Shown in pieces: positions 8,912 to 17,900 of a DNA stretch of 64,000 bases (position 1 is its first letter; each line of letters begins with the position of its first letter). Origin of the DNA: Streptomyces marispadix (GTDB taxonomy: Bacteria; Actinomycetota; Actinomycetes; Streptomycetales; Streptomycetaceae); assembly GCF_022524345.1 (NCBI RefSeq), contig NZ_JAKWJU010000002.1:5122501-5186500 (forward strand), given 5' to 3'. The notes beneath the pieces are model-generated. The model was not told the origin of the DNA, searched no databases, and was given only the letters and a program-made list of their open reading frames with translations. The translations under genes were made by a program, and so were the position numbers.

Positions 8912-9493
8912 GTGCCAAGGATTCGAGCGGCCTCAGTGGCCGAGCACCGGAACATGCAGCGCTCCGCCCTCCTCGACGCTGCCCGTGCCCTGCTGTCCGA
9001 AGGCGGTACCGAAGCGCTGACCTTCCCGGCCCTCGCACAGCGCACCGGGCTCGCACGCTCATCGGTCTACGAATACTTCCGGTCCCGGGGCGCAGTCGTC
9101 GAAGAACTCTGCGCCGTCGACTTCCCCGTATGGGCAGCCGAAGTCGAAGCGGCGATGGCCGAAGCCGAAACCCCGGAAGCAAAGATCGAAGCTTACGTAC
9201 GGCAGCAGTTGTCGCTCGTGGGCGACCGACGACACCGCGCGGTCGTAGCGATCTCGGCAGGTGAACTCGACGCGGGCGCACGGGAGAAGATCCGCGCCGC
9301 GCACGGCGGACTCGTCGCCATGGTCGTCGAAGCCCTTGCGGCGCTCGGCCACGAGCAGCCGCGACTGGCAGCCATGCTTCTCCAAGGCGTCGTAGACGCG
9401 GCAGTACGGCGCATCGAACTCGGAGCCGCTGAAAGCCCGGAAGAGATCACCGAGGCGGCGGTTCGGATGGGGCTGAGCGGGGTCCGGGGGTAG
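8912..9493 (+). CDS. TetR family transcriptional regulator, downstream of whiG
   Basis: This is a 193-residue TetR protein. The N-terminal helix-turn-helix (LTFPALAQRTGLARSSVYEYF) is followed by an alpha-helical ligand domain. The GTG at 8912 is chosen because AAGGTGG gives it a spacing of about 5; GTG 8903 is possible. It sits 30 nt after whiG on the same strand, an arrangement I recall from other Streptomyces, so it may share the whiG transcript. The ligand and targets are unknown. The 263 nt after it contain no gene I can support. Confidence 0.88.
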   Translation: MPRIRAASVAEHRNMQRSALLDAARALLSEGGTEALTFPALAQRTGLARSSVYEYFRSRGAVVEELCAVDFPVWAAEVEAAMAEAETPEAKIEAYVRQQLSLVGDRRHRAVVAISAGELDAGAREKIRAAHGGLVAMVVEALAALGHEQPRLAAMLLQGVVDAAVRRIELGAAESPEEITEAAVRMGLSGVRG

Positions 9494-9756
9494 GAGGCCC
9501 GCCCTCACTTCCTTTCTCCTCATCTCCTTCGGTCTTGCTCTCGGTGCCCGGCTGGTGAAGCCAACGGGCGTTGCCAATAACGAAGTTCGTAGAGCCTCCG
9601 TCGTGGTGCTTCGCCGCATCGCGTTGCTGACGCTCGGGACGTGCACGTACGCCTCGGCTCCGCATCGGTGCCTGAACCCAATCCCGGCGCCGGGGGAGCG
9701 CGGTCCAGTGGCTCTCGGTGAGAACGATCATGGTCCGGGCGGCCTGGCTCGTGCGA

Positions 9757-10494
9757 TCAGGCTTGCACGGTGGGGCGGACCACGATCTCACTGACGTCGA
9801 CGCCCTCGGGCTGTTCGATGGCGTAGCCGATGGCCGAGGCGACGGCGGAGGGCGGCATGGCGATCTCATCGCGCTGCTGGGCCATCGCCGCCGCGGCCTC
9901 GGGACTGGCCCCCTTGCCGACTCCTTCGGTGTCGGTCAAGCCGGGTGAGACGAGGGTGACGCGGAGGTCGGGTCCCGATTCCTGGCGCAGACCCTCGGTA
10001 AGCACCTTCACCGCGGTCTTGGTGGCGGCGTAGACGGCCTGGGGGGTTTTGACGACGTAGGCCGCAGTGGAGCCGACGTTGACGAAGTGCCCGAAGCGCT
10101 GACGTCGGAAGACAGGCAAGGCCGCCCCGATGCCGTTGAGCAGGCCGGTGACGTGGGTGGAGACCATTGCGTCCCAGTCGTCCTGGCGCAGGTCGTCGAA
10201 CGGTGAGACGGCCATCGTGCCCGCATTGGAGACGAGGACGTCGAGCCGGCCGTACTGGTCGAGAGCCGTGTCCGTAAGGCGCTGGAGGTCCTCGCGGCGA
10301 GAGACATCGACGAAGACGCCGACGGCAGTGCCACCCTTCGCCGTGATGCCGTCCACGACGGCGTTGAGCCGGTCCTCGCGCCGGGCCCCGAGCACGAGCC
10401 GGGCACCTTTCTCCGCGAGGTGGGTCGCAGTCGCCTCACCGATGCCGCTGCTGGCGCCTGTGACGGCGATGACTTTGCCCTGGATTCCCGACAT
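9757..10494 (-). CDS. Short-chain dehydrogenase/reductase (SDR)
   Basis: The product is a 245-residue classical SDR. The nucleotide-binding motif TGASSGIG is at residues 12-19, NAG follows beta-4 (VLVSNAGT), and the catalytic tetrad is indicated by the serine of NVGSTAAYV and the YAATK tyrosine/lysine. An arginine in the second strand (LGARRED) suggests NADP(H). The ribosome-binding site is GAGGGAG just before the ATG. It is divergent from a TetR gene with a 138-nt shared control region, the classic layout of a repressor and its target enzyme. The substrate is not predictable. The pair separates the whiG block from the M23-rpsB block and is probably an accessory insertion. Confidence 0.92.
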   Translation of the reverse strand: MSGIQGKVIAVTGASSGIGEATATHLAEKGARLVLGARREDRLNAVVDGITAKGGTAVGVFVDVSRREDLQRLTDTALDQYGRLDVLVSNAGTMAVSPFDDLRQDDWDAMVSTHVTGLLNGIGAALPVFRRQRFGHFVNVGSTAAYVVKTPQAVYAATKTAVKVLTEGLRQESGPDLRVTLVSPGLTDTEGVGKGASPEAAAAMAQQRDEIAMPPSAVASAIGYAIEQPEGVDVSEIVVRPTVQA

Positions 10495-10520
10495 GAATGG
10501 CTCCCTCTCAGGGGGTGCGC

Positions 10521-10538
10521 AGGTCAGTGCGGTGACCT
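10521..10538. promoter_or_regulatory. Candidate TetR operator between SDR and TetR genes
   Basis: AGGTCAGTGCGGTGACCT is an inverted repeat with perfect 6-bp arms (AGGTCA/TGACCT) spaced by 6 bp. It lies in the divergent region 27 nt upstream of the SDR start codon, a good position for repression by the neighbouring TetR protein. Assignment is by position and symmetry only. Confidence 0.5.
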
Positions 10539-10632
10539 ACAGTGAAACCGGAGGCGCCCCCGCTTTTGAACACTAAATGGGGGTGGCCCCGTTAGCAATC
10601 CGGGAGCTTCGACAGGGGGATGGCGACCACTG

Positions 10633-11205
10633 ATGAGCGACGGCGCACGTCGTCCGCTGCGGGCTGACGCACGGCAGAACAGAGAGAAGATCCTCACGGC
10701 TGCTGTACACGTGTTCACGGCGGAGGGGCTGGACGCTCATCTGGAACGCATCGCCAAGGAGGCGGGTGTGGGCAGTGCGACTCTGTACCGCCACTTCCCC
10801 ACACGGGAGACCCTGATCGAGGCGGTCTACCGCAACGAGGTATCCCGCTTGTGCGACGCCGCCCCCGCCCTGCTTGAGCAGAAGTCGCCAGTAGAGGCAT
10901 TGCGCGCGTGGACACGCCTCTTCCTCGACTACGTCACCGCCAAGCACGGCATGATCGACGCCCTGCGTGCCATCGCCGCGACGGGAAGCAATCCCTACGG
11001 TCACAGCCGGGAAATGATCCAGGCCGCCATCACCTCGCTCATGGACGCTTGCACGGCCGCCGGAGCGATCCGTACCGACATCCAGCCCACCGACTTCGGC
11101 GCCGCCCTCGAAGGCATCGCCCTCACCTCGGCGGGCGCTGAACACCGGCAGCAGGCCGAGCGCCTGCTCGCCCTCACCCTGGACGGCCTCACGGTCCGCC
11201 CGTGA
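10633..11205 (+). CDS. TetR family transcriptional regulator, divergent from SDR gene
   Basis: This is a 190-residue TetR protein. The N-terminus RADARQNREKILTAAVHVFT and the helix-turn-helix IAKEAGVGSATLYRHFPTRE are typical, and the C-terminal domain resembles TetR_C regulators that sense small hydrophobic ligands. It is transcribed away from the SDR gene and likely represses it and itself through the 18-bp inverted repeat at 10521-10538. The gene is followed by a small GC-rich inverted repeat (GGCGCT/AGCGCC, 11221-11242) that may help terminate transcription toward the convergent M23 gene. Confidence 0.9.
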   Translation: MSDGARRPLRADARQNREKILTAAVHVFTAEGLDAHLERIAKEAGVGSATLYRHFPTRETLIEAVYRNEVSRLCDAAPALLEQKSPVEALRAWTRLFLDYVTAKHGMIDALRAIAATGSNPYGHSREMIQAAITSLMDACTAAGAIRTDIQPTDFGAALEGIALTSAGAEHRQQAERLLALTLDGLTVRP

Positions 11206-11341
11206 TGACTCGTACCGGGGGGCGCTCCACCACCGCAGCGCCTCGTGCGGTCATCCCTCGCCCGTGTCTCGTCCTCGTCCAGCTTGGACCTTCGCCTCTC
11301 GTCCTCTTGCTGGTTCGCCGATGCCGATGTCGATGCCGCAC

Positions 11342-12238
11342 TCACGCCCCCTGGATTCGGCCCGCTCTGGTCGCCCCTCCGCGCCCATGTCGCGCCGCCC
11401 GCGTCAATTGACGGTGGGCGCATATAGCCGCGCTGCCGAGTCCGGCCGCCACCGGCAGTGCCCATCCGGTGGCCCCCGCTTGTGCTCCGCTGACGTCCGG
11501 CCCCGTTTCCGCTGCGGCCGGACGCATCTTGTGCGTCCGATACCGGCCGACTGCGGTCTCCGGGCTGCCGCCGGAGCCGCTGCCCGCTGTGCCTCGGCCC
11601 CTGGGCAATGGCACCCCGAAGACCGGGAGCAGCCTCGACGGGCCGCCGCGTAGCAGAGCCTCCGGGAGCAGCGAGAGCGGGTCGAGGTAGTGCTCGCCTT
11701 TTCGTGCGCCCCAGTGGAGGCAGGTGCTTCCGCAGTGGGAGGTCCCGTCCGTGACGGTGCCGAGGGTCTGTCCCGCTCGTACTCGCTGGCCGTTGTGGAC
11801 AGAGGCCCGTACGGGTTCGTACGTAGTACGCAGCGGCGGGCGGCCCATGCCGGGCAGTTCGACCGACACCACCCCGCGTCCGGCGACGCTGCCCGCGAAG
11901 GACACCCGCCCGCCTGCGACTGCGCGTACCGGGCTGCCACGGGGAGCCGCGAGATCGACGCCGCGGTGACCGGCCGCCCATGGCTTCGGCGGCGGCTCCC
12001 ATCCGCGTGTGATCGCCGGTCGAGCCGCTCCCGCCCGGCCGGCCACCGGCCACACACGGTCCTCGGCGCGATCAGTGCCTCCGCTGCGTGGAGGCGATGG
12101 ACGGGACGCCGCAGCTCCCTCGTCCGCATGCGCCCGTGGGTTCCATACCGCGCACACGACCAGCGCCAGCGCAGCGCTCACCGCCGCGCACAGGACTGCT
12201 CGGACACCCATCACCTTGCGCCCCCGTCGGTCGATCAT
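11342..12238 (-). CDS. Secreted M23 family metallopeptidase
   Basis: The product is about 298 residues from the ATG at 12238. The ATG at 12211 (MGVRAVLCAAVSAALALVV) gives a better-looking signal peptide and is a real alternative. The signal sequence ends at AHA. The M23 core follows: GHRGVDLAAPRGSPVRAVAGG with the zinc-binding H-x3-D, then CLHWGARKG, equivalent to the family's second HxH motif but in LHW form, so only part of the usual metal site is visible. A C-terminal tail contains another hydrophobic stretch (WALPVAAGLGSAAICA), so the protein may be membrane-held. Such enzymes cleave peptidoglycan cross-bridges. It is divergent from rpsB, an arrangement I recall from other Streptomyces. 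Confidence 0.88.
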   Translation of the reverse strand: MIDRRGRKVMGVRAVLCAAVSAALALVVCAVWNPRAHADEGAAASRPSPPRSGGTDRAEDRVWPVAGRAGAARPAITRGWEPPPKPWAAGHRGVDLAAPRGSPVRAVAGGRVSFAGSVAGRGVVSVELPGMGRPPLRTTYEPVRASVHNGQRVRAGQTLGTVTDGTSHCGSTCLHWGARKGEHYLDPLSLLPEALLRGGPSRLLPVFGVPLPRGRGTAGSGSGGSPETAVGRYRTHKMRPAAAETGPDVSGAQAGATGWALPVAAGLGSAAICAHRQLTRAARHGRGGATRAGRIQGA

Positions 12239-12706
12239 CGGGCCGATCCCAAATGCTTCGGGTTCCGCCGAGACACGGAGATCGGCCTCGTCGCTTCTCG
12301 CCGTCTCCGCCAGGCGACCCCACCTACGTCCCCGTACAGGCACCATGCCGCATACCTGCCTCCGGCAGGAATCTTGCTGAACTTCTGTGGAAAGACCGCT
12401 TGTTGTGGATAAGCCCGTCACCCGCAGGTCTCACCTGTCCCACCGCTACCGAGCCCCCATGTCCGGAAATCCGGCCCTTCTCCCGCGAGGGAGCCGGGGC
12501 TCCCTCCGTTCCCGTACACTGCTGGTGGCGGCCCGGGCACCGGGCTGACTTCGCACGCCTCGCCACCCTCACCCGGTGGCCGCGTATCTCGGTCCCATGC
12601 GGACCTCTCGGCAGGTCCCGCGGGCACAGCGCGACAGAGGCGTCAGGCAAGCGATGGCCGTCCCGGCCAGCGCTGACGACAACCGAGTAACACAAGGAGA
12701 ACGGCC
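12239..12706. promoter_or_regulatory. Divergent control region between the M23 peptidase gene and rpsB
   Basis: These 468 nt contain no gene I can support. A TACACT hexamer at 12515-12520 is a plausible rpsB -10 element without a convincing -35. A long untranslated leader of about 180 nt would follow it, ending in AAGGAGA before the rpsB ATG. Such a leader could carry S2 autoregulation, but I see no recognisable fold. TGTGGATAA, the reverse of a perfect DnaA box, lies at 12404-12412, with a second TGTGGA at 12386. Confidence 0.4.
12404..12412 (-). promoter_or_regulatory. DnaA-box-like sequence
   Basis: TGTGGATAA is the exact reverse complement of TTATCCACA. It lies upstream of the M23 peptidase gene and about 300 nt upstream of rpsB. 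It is the second perfect copy in the first 13 kb. Confidence 0.3.
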
Positions 12707-13618
12707 ATGGCCGTCGTCACGATGCGGGAGCTGCTGGAGAGCGGCGTCCATTTCGGGCACCAGACCCGCCGCTGGAACCCGAAGATGAAGCGCTTCATCT
12801 TCACCGAGCGCAACGGCATTTACATCATCGACCTGCTCCAGTCGCTGTCGTACATCGACCGCGCCTACGAGTTCGTCAAGGAGACCGTCGCGCACGGCGG
12901 TTCCATCATGTTCGTCGGCACCAAGAAGCAGGCCCAGGAGGCCATCGCCGAGCAGGCGACCCGCGTCGGCATGCCTTACGTCAACCAGCGCTGGCTCGGC
13001 GGCATGCTGACGAACTTCTCCACCGTCTACAAGCGTCTTCAGCGGCTGAAGGAGCTTGAGCAGATCGACTTCGAGGATGTGGCCGCGTCCGGTCTCACCA
13101 AGAAGGAACTGCTCGTCCTCTCCCGCGAGAAGGCGAAGCTGGAGAAGACCCTCGGCGGTATCCGCGAGATGCAGAAGGTGCCCAGCGCCGTGTGGATCGT
13201 GGACACCAAGAAGGAGCACATCGCCGTAGGCGAGGCGCGGAAGCTCAACATTCCGGTCGTCGCGATCCTGGACACCAACTGCGACCCGGACGAGGTCGAC
13301 TACAAGATCCCGGGCAACGACGACGCGATCCGTTCCGTCACGCTGCTGACCCGCGTGATCGCCGACGCCGCCGCCGAGGGCCTCATCGCCCGCTCCGGTG
13401 CCGCCGAGGCGGCCAAGGGCGGCGACAAGGCCGCCGAGCCGCTGGCCGAGTGGGAGCGCGAGCTCCTGGAGGGCGAGAAGGCCGAGAAGGGCGAGGGCGC
13501 GGCGGCCAAGACCGCCGAGGCCGCTCCCGCCGAGGCCAAGACCGAGGAGCAGGCCGCCCCGGCCGAGGAGAAGCCGGCAGCCGACGCCGCCGAGTCGAAG
13601 ACCTCCGAGAGCGCCTGA
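12707..13618 (+). CDS. rpsB: 30S ribosomal protein S2
   Basis: The product is 303 residues beginning [20 protein letters not shown], the signature start of S2, with AAGGAGA seven bases upstream. All conserved blocks are present ([59 protein letters not shown]). The last 60 residues or so form an Ala/Glu/Lys-rich acidic tail, a normal feature of high-G+C actinobacterial S2. S2 joins the small subunit late and recruits S1. It forms the usual pair with tsf, separated by a 320-nt gap with a terminator-like hairpin. Confidence 0.98.
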   Translation: MAVVTMRELLESGVHFGHQTRRWNPKMKRFIFTERNGIYIIDLLQSLSYIDRAYEFVKETVAHGGSIMFVGTKKQAQEAIAEQATRVGMPYVNQRWLGGMLTNFSTVYKRLQRLKELEQIDFEDVAASGLTKKELLVLSREKAKLEKTLGGIREMQKVPSAVWIVDTKKEHIAVGEARKLNIPVVAILDTNCDPDEVDYKIPGNDDAIRSVTLLTRVIADAAAEGLIARSGAAEAAKGGDKAAEPLAEWERELLEGEKAEKGEGAAAKTAEAAPAEAKTEEQAAPAEEKPAADAAESKTSESA

Positions 13619-13623
13619 CGTTC

Positions 13624-13673
13624 ACCGGAGCGCGGCGGGGGCACGCTTCCGTCGCCGACCGCCGCGCTCCGGT
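13624..13673 (+). terminator. Hairpin after rpsB
   Basis: A perfect 15-bp inverted repeat, ACCGGAGCGCGGCGG (13624-13638) with its complement at 13659-13673 and a 20-nt loop, starts 6 nt after the rpsB stop. No U-tract follows, which is common for actinomycete terminators. It probably reduces read-through so that tsf, 265 nt further on, can be controlled separately. The rest of the 13619-13938 gap holds nothing I recognise. Confidence 0.7.
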
Positions 13674-13938
13674 AGCCAGTTCGGCGGCCGTACGGAAAAA
13701 GAGACACGGCAGAGACACGGACCTGACGCCGAGGCGACGCTCACGCGGAGTCTCGCCGCATCGCGCAGCCAGCGCTCACGTGACTCCGCCCCGGCGCCCG
13801 TACTTCGGTGCGGGTGGGGCGTATCCGTGGCCGCAAAGAGACCTCAAGAAGGACGAGTTCCGCTCCGGAACCTCCACAGCGCTCAGCGCGGATGACGGAG
13901 ACCCGAGGCGGAGCCTGGTCACAGAAGGAAACCAAAGC

Positions 13939-14775
13939 ATGGCGAACTACACCGCCGCCGACGTCAAGAAGCTCCGGGAGCTCACCGGCGCCGGCATGAT
14001 GGACTGCAAGAAGGCCCTGGAGGAGTCCGAGGGCGAAGTCGACAAGGCCGTAGAGGTTCTGCGCGTCAAGGGCCAGAAGGGCGTCGCGAAGCGCGAGAGC
14101 CGCACTGCCTCCAACGGTGCGCTCGTCGCCCGCATCGCCGACGACAACTCCTCCGGTGTGCTGGTCGAGTTGAAGTGCGAGACGGACTTCGTCGCGAAGG
14201 GCGAGAAGTTCCTCGCCGTGGCCGACGCCATCGCCGCGCACGTCGCCGCGACTTCCCCGGCCGACACCGCCGCGCTGCTCGACTCGGAGATCGAGCCCGG
14301 CAAGAGCGTGCAGGCGTACGTGGACGAGGCCAACGCCAACCTCGGCGAGAAGATCGTCCTCGACCGCTTCGCCCAGTACTCCGGCGCCTACGTCGCCTCC
14401 TACCTGCACCGCACCAGCCCGGACCTGCCGCCGCAGGTCGGTGTGCTCGTCGAGCTGGACAAGGAGAACGCGGAGATCGCCAAGGACGTGGCTCAGCACA
14501 TCGCCGCGTTCGCGCCGAAGTTCCTCACCCGCGACGAGATCCCGGCCGAGACGGTCGAGAACGAGCGCCGCATCGCCGAGGAGACGGCGCGTGAGGAGGG
14601 CAAGCCCGAGCAGGCTCTGCCCAAGATCGTCGAGGGGCGGGTCAACGGCTTCTTCAAGGAGAACACCCTGCTCGACCAGCCCTTCGCGAAGGACAACAAG
14701 AAGAGCGTCCAGAAGGTTCTGGACGAGGCTGGTGTCACGCTGAAGCACTTCGCGCGCTTCCGCGTGGGCGCCTGA
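13939..14775 (+). CDS. tsf: Translation elongation factor Ts
   Basis: The product is 278 residues starting MANYTAADVKKLRELTGAGM, preceded by GAAGGAA. The N-terminal UBA-like module contains MDCKKALEE, and the core motif is VELKCETDFVAK. The two-lobed dimerisation core and the FFKENTLLDQPF block near the C-terminus are intact. EF-Ts exchanges GDP for GTP on EF-Tu. It has the usual position between rpsB and pyrH. Confidence 0.98.
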   Translation: MANYTAADVKKLRELTGAGMMDCKKALEESEGEVDKAVEVLRVKGQKGVAKRESRTASNGALVARIADDNSSGVLVELKCETDFVAKGEKFLAVADAIAAHVAATSPADTAALLDSEIEPGKSVQAYVDEANANLGEKIVLDRFAQYSGAYVASYLHRTSPDLPPQVGVLVELDKENAEIAKDVAQHIAAFAPKFLTRDEIPAETVENERRIAEETAREEGKPEQALPKIVEGRVNGFFKENTLLDQPFAKDNKKSVQKVLDEAGVTLKHFARFRVGA

Positions 14776-14891
14776 GCCCCCCAGAGCCTTCGGCCTGGGC
14801 GGTACCCGCAGCCCGGCCCGTAGGAGCATGCCGCCGCGTGGACCCGCGATGGGCATGCGCCCGATAAGGTCGGGCACAGGGCAGTTGTGAC

Positions 14892-14946
14892 GAGGAGGCC
14901 ATTGCCGCAGCAGGGATTCGCAAGACCCGACGGCAGTGGCCTCCTT
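14892..14946 (+). terminator. Long hairpin between tsf and pyrH, just before the pyrH ribosome-binding site
   Basis: GAGGAGGCCATTGCCG (14892-14907) pairs with CGGCAGTGGCCTCCTT (14931-14946) as a 16-bp RNA stem with two G-U wobbles; the 23-nt loop can form a small internal GGG/CCC stem. The stem ends about 11 nt before the pyrH Shine-Dalgarno. A shorter perfect repeat, GCCCGA-5-TCGGGC, lies just upstream at 14859-14875. It could terminate the rpsB-tsf transcript or act as a control element for pyrH. Confidence 0.6.
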
Positions 14947-14968
14947 CGTATGTGCACGAGGAGAGTTC

Positions 14969-15736
14969 ATGGGCAAGGACAGCGACACATCCGACACAGG
15001 CAGGAGCCGCAGCGGCCGTAAACGCTTCCTGCTCAAGCTCTCCGGTGAGGCGTTCGCCGGCGGCGGAGGGCTGGGCGTCGACCCCGACGTCGTGCACAAG
15101 ATGGCCCACGAGGTCGCCTCCGTCGTACGGGACGGGGCGGAGCTCGCGGTGGTGATCGGCGGCGGCAACTTCTTCCGCGGCGCCGAGTTGCAGCAGCGCG
15201 GCATGGACCGTGCCCGCTCCGACTACATGGGCATGCTGGGCACGGTCATGAACTGCCTGGCGCTCCAGGACTTCCTGGAGAAGGAAGGCATCGACTCCCG
15301 CGTCCAGACGGCGATCACGATGGGACAGGTCGCCGAACCGTACATTCCGCTGCGGGCGGTGCGGCATCTGGAGAAGGGCCGGGTCGTCATCTTCGGCGCC
15401 GGTATGGGCATGCCGTACTTCTCCACCGACACCACGGCCGCGCAGCGCGCCCTGGAGATCCACGCCGAGGCGCTGCTGATGGGCAAGAACGGCGTCGACG
15501 GCGTCTACGACTCCGACCCCGCGAAGAACCCGGACGCGGTGAAGTTCGACGCCCTGGAGTACGGCGAAGTCATCACGCGTGACCTGAAGGTCGCCGACGC
15601 CACGGCCGTCACGCTCTGCCGGGACAACAAACTGCCCATCCTCGTCTTCGAGTTGCTCGCCGAGGGCAATATCGCGCGGGCGGTGAAGGGTGAGAAGATC
15701 GGCACCCTGGTGAGCAACCAGGGCACGAGAGGCTGA
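14969..15736 (+). CDS. pyrH: UMP kinase
   Basis: The product is 255 residues from [11 protein letters not shown]. The first 18 residues or so are a hydrophilic extension before [14 protein letters not shown], the amino-acid-kinase-fold start. [27 protein letters not shown] and [19 protein letters not shown] are the nucleotide- and UMP-binding elements. The ribosome-binding site is GAGGAGAG. UMP kinase makes UDP from UMP and is normally activated by GTP and inhibited by UTP. It precedes frr as in most bacteria. Confidence 0.97.
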   Translation: MGKDSDTSDTGRSRSGRKRFLLKLSGEAFAGGGGLGVDPDVVHKMAHEVASVVRDGAELAVVIGGGNFFRGAELQQRGMDRARSDYMGMLGTVMNCLALQDFLEKEGIDSRVQTAITMGQVAEPYIPLRAVRHLEKGRVVIFGAGMGMPYFSTDTTAAQRALEIHAEALLMGKNGVDGVYDSDPAKNPDAVKFDALEYGEVITRDLKVADATAVTLCRDNKLPILVFELLAEGNIARAVKGEKIGTLVSNQGTRG

Positions 15737-15899
15737 CGTTCGCAGTCGGGCGGTCGCCCCGGGCGCGTTCGGTGCCCGCGGTGTGACCCACCGTCGTACG
15801 AACGGCTCGACACGGGGTGGACAACCGCTTGCCGGTCGGACACCGTGCAGGAAACAGGGCTTATCCGCATAGCTCATTCAAGGAAACCAGGAGCACGTG

Positions 15900-16457
15900 G
15901 TGATCGAAGAGACCCTCCTCGAAGCCGAGGAGAAAATGGAGAAGGCGGTCGTGGTCGCCAAGGAGGACTTCGCCGCGATCCGCACCGGCCGTGCGCACCC
16001 GGCGATGTTCAACAAGATCGTGGCGGAGTACTACGGCACGATGACGCCGATCAACCAGCTCGCATCGTTCTCGGTTCCGGAGCCGCGGATGGCGGTGGTG
16101 ACGCCGTTCGACAAGAGCTCGCTGCGCAACATCGAGCAGGCGATCCGCGACTCCGACCTGGGCGTCAACCCGTCGAACGACGGCAATATCATCCGGGTGA
16201 CGTTCCCCGAGCTGACCGAGGAGCGCCGCAAGGAGTACATCAAGGTCGCCAAGAGCAAGGCCGAGGACGCGAAGATCTCGATTCGCAGCATCCGGCGCAA
16301 GGCCAAGGAGTCCTTCGAAGCGGCGATCAAGGACGGCGACGTCGGTGAGGACGAGGGCCGCCGGGCCGAGAAGGAGCTGGACGACACCACCTCGAAGTAC
16401 ACCGGACAGGTGGACGAGCTGCTCAAGCACAAGGAAGCCGAGCTGCTCGAGGTCTAG
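15900..16457 (+). CDS. frr: Ribosome recycling factor
   Basis: The product is 185 residues. Of two adjacent GTG codons (15897, 15900) the second is chosen, because AGGAG at 15889-15893 is then six bases away and the protein starts [14 protein letters not shown] as in other Streptomyces. The three-helix domain includes [10 protein letters not shown], and domain II is seen in [17 protein letters not shown] and [17 protein letters not shown]. With EF-G it splits post-termination ribosomes. It lies 163 nt after pyrH and 75 nt before cdsA. Confidence 0.97.
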   Translation: MIEETLLEAEEKMEKAVVVAKEDFAAIRTGRAHPAMFNKIVAEYYGTMTPINQLASFSVPEPRMAVVTPFDKSSLRNIEQAIRDSDLGVNPSNDGNIIRVTFPELTEERRKEYIKVAKSKAEDAKISIRSIRRKAKESFEAAIKDGDVGEDEGRRAEKELDDTTSKYTGQVDELLKHKEAELLEV

Positions 16458-16532
16458 GCCCCCCGTGGGGGCTGTCCGGGGTCCGTCCGGGATCCGTCGA
16501 GGTCTGAGGTCCGAGGTCTGAGGCTGCAATCT

Positions 16533-17747
16533 GTGAACGACTCAACGTGGGGAGCCCAGCCCCCGACGCCCCGCGCCGGATTCCAGGGCGCGTACGAGCA
16601 GGGGCGCGGCGCGCCGGGAAGCGCGTTTCAGCCCGGTGCGGGTGAAGCTCCCGCGCACGAGGCGGGGGGTGTGCCGCAGACTCGGCATATGCCCATCGTG
16701 TCCGACCCGGGCGGCCCTGGCGGCGGCCACGGCAGCCACGGCAGCCACGGCGACTCCGGTCCAGGAGGTCCCGGCGGCTCAGGCGGCGCCGGAGGGCCCG
16801 GCAGCCCGGGCGGACCCGGCGACTCCGGGGGTTCCGGCGGTCCTGGCGGTTCGGACAGCAGGGGCGGTGACCGCGGCGACCGCAGCGGAGCGCCCGCCTC
16901 CGACTCCGGTCCGGCACCACTGGGCGGCAAGAAGCGGGCCGGACGCGACCTGCGCGCCGCGATAGGGGTCGGCGTCAGCCTCGGCGTCGTCATCATCGCC
17001 TCCCTGTTCTTCTACAAGCCGGTCTTCCTCGGCGTGATCGTCGTCGCCGTGGTCGTCGGCCTGTGGGAGCTGACTTCGCGGCTCACCGAACGCAAGGAGA
17101 TCCAGGCGCCGTTGGTGCCTCTCGCCGTGGGCGGCGCCGCCATGGTGATCGCGGGCTATCTCCGCGGTCCCGAGGGCGCGTGGGTGGTGATGGCGCTGAC
17201 CGCGCTCGCCGTGCTCGCGTGGCGGATGACCGAGGCGCCCGACGACTATCTGCGCGACGTCACGGCCGCCGTCTTCGCCACCTTCTACGTGCCGTTCCTC
17301 GCCACGTTCGTCGCGCTGATGCTCGCCGCCGACGACGGCCCATGGCGGGTCCTGACGTTCCTGCTGCTGACGGTCGTCAGCGACACCGGCGCGTACGCGG
17401 TCGGCTGGCGCTTCGGCAAGCACAAACTCGCCCCCAGCATCAGTCCGGGCAAGACCCGCGAGGGGCTGGGCGGCGCCGTCGCGTTCTCCATGGGCGCGGG
17501 GGCGCTGTGCATGCACTTCCTCATCGACGGCGGCAACTGGTGGCAGGGCATCCTCCTCGGCCTCGCCGTCGCCGTCACCGCCACCCTCGGCGACCTGGGC
17601 GAGTCCATGATGAAGCGCGACCTGGGCATCAAGGACATGGGCACCCTGCTCCCGGGCCACGGCGGCATCATGGACCGCCTGGACTCCCTGCTTCCCACGG
17701 CCCCGGTCGTCTGGCTGATCTTCGTCGCCTTCGTCGGCGGAGCCTGA
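16533..17747 (+). CDS. cdsA: Phosphatidate cytidylyltransferase (CDP-diacylglycerol synthase)
   Basis: The product is 404 residues from a GTG start; GAGG about 9 nt upstream lies in a short repeated GAGGTCTGAGG tract. Residues 1-130 are a Gly/Pro/Ser-rich disordered region, much longer than in E. coli CdsA. It is followed by about eight membrane segments. The family signature is clear: VSDTGAYAVGWRFGKHK, SPGKTREGLGG, then GDLGESMMKRDLGIKD and LPGHGGIMDRLDS. The enzyme makes CDP-diacylglycerol from phosphatidic acid and CTP for all phospholipids. A terminator-like hairpin follows. Confidence 0.95.
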   Translation: MNDSTWGAQPPTPRAGFQGAYEQGRGAPGSAFQPGAGEAPAHEAGGVPQTRHMPIVSDPGGPGGGHGSHGSHGDSGPGGPGGSGGAGGPGSPGGPGDSGGSGGPGGSDSRGGDRGDRSGAPASDSGPAPLGGKKRAGRDLRAAIGVGVSLGVVIIASLFFYKPVFLGVIVVAVVVGLWELTSRLTERKEIQAPLVPLAVGGAAMVIAGYLRGPEGAWVVMALTALAVLAWRMTEAPDDYLRDVTAAVFATFYVPFLATFVALMLAADDGPWRVLTFLLLTVVSDTGAYAVGWRFGKHKLAPSISPGKTREGLGGAVAFSMGAGALCMHFLIDGGNWWQGILLGLAVAVTATLGDLGESMMKRDLGIKDMGTLLPGHGGIMDRLDSLLPTAPVVWLIFVAFVGGA

Positions 17748-17859
17748 CCGTACGACCGGGAACGCACGGCAGGTGGCCGCCGACGGGAGCCGACGGCAAG
17801 TCACCGCGCGCAACGCTGAGTTGACCGGGGCGGCAACTGCTATGTTGCTTGGAACAGCG

Positions 17860-17900
17860 AAGCCTCACCGGACGGGACGCCCCCGCCGGTGAGGCTTTTT
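17860..17900 (+). terminator. Intrinsic terminator or attenuator upstream of the GNAT gene
   Basis: AAGCCTCACCGG (17860-17871) and CCGGTGAGGCTT (17886-17897) form a perfect 12-bp stem with a 14-nt loop, followed by a T run (17896-17900). This is the best textbook rho-independent terminator in the window. It may end the cdsA transcript. However, TTGACC (17821-17826) and an extended -10, TGCTATGTT (ending 17846), lie just upstream, so it may instead attenuate a GNAT leader or end a transcript of roughly 50 nt. Confidence 0.75.

Noticed and set aside
14861..14867. CCGATAA, matching the -10 of WhiG-dependent promoters, upstream of pyrH
   Set aside because: There is no TAAA at the proper distance upstream, and the motif is part of a GCCCGA-TCGGGC hairpin.
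16700..16900. A separate Gly/Pro-rich small protein before cdsA
   Set aside because: The stretch is in frame with the CdsA membrane domain and is best read as its disordered N-terminus.
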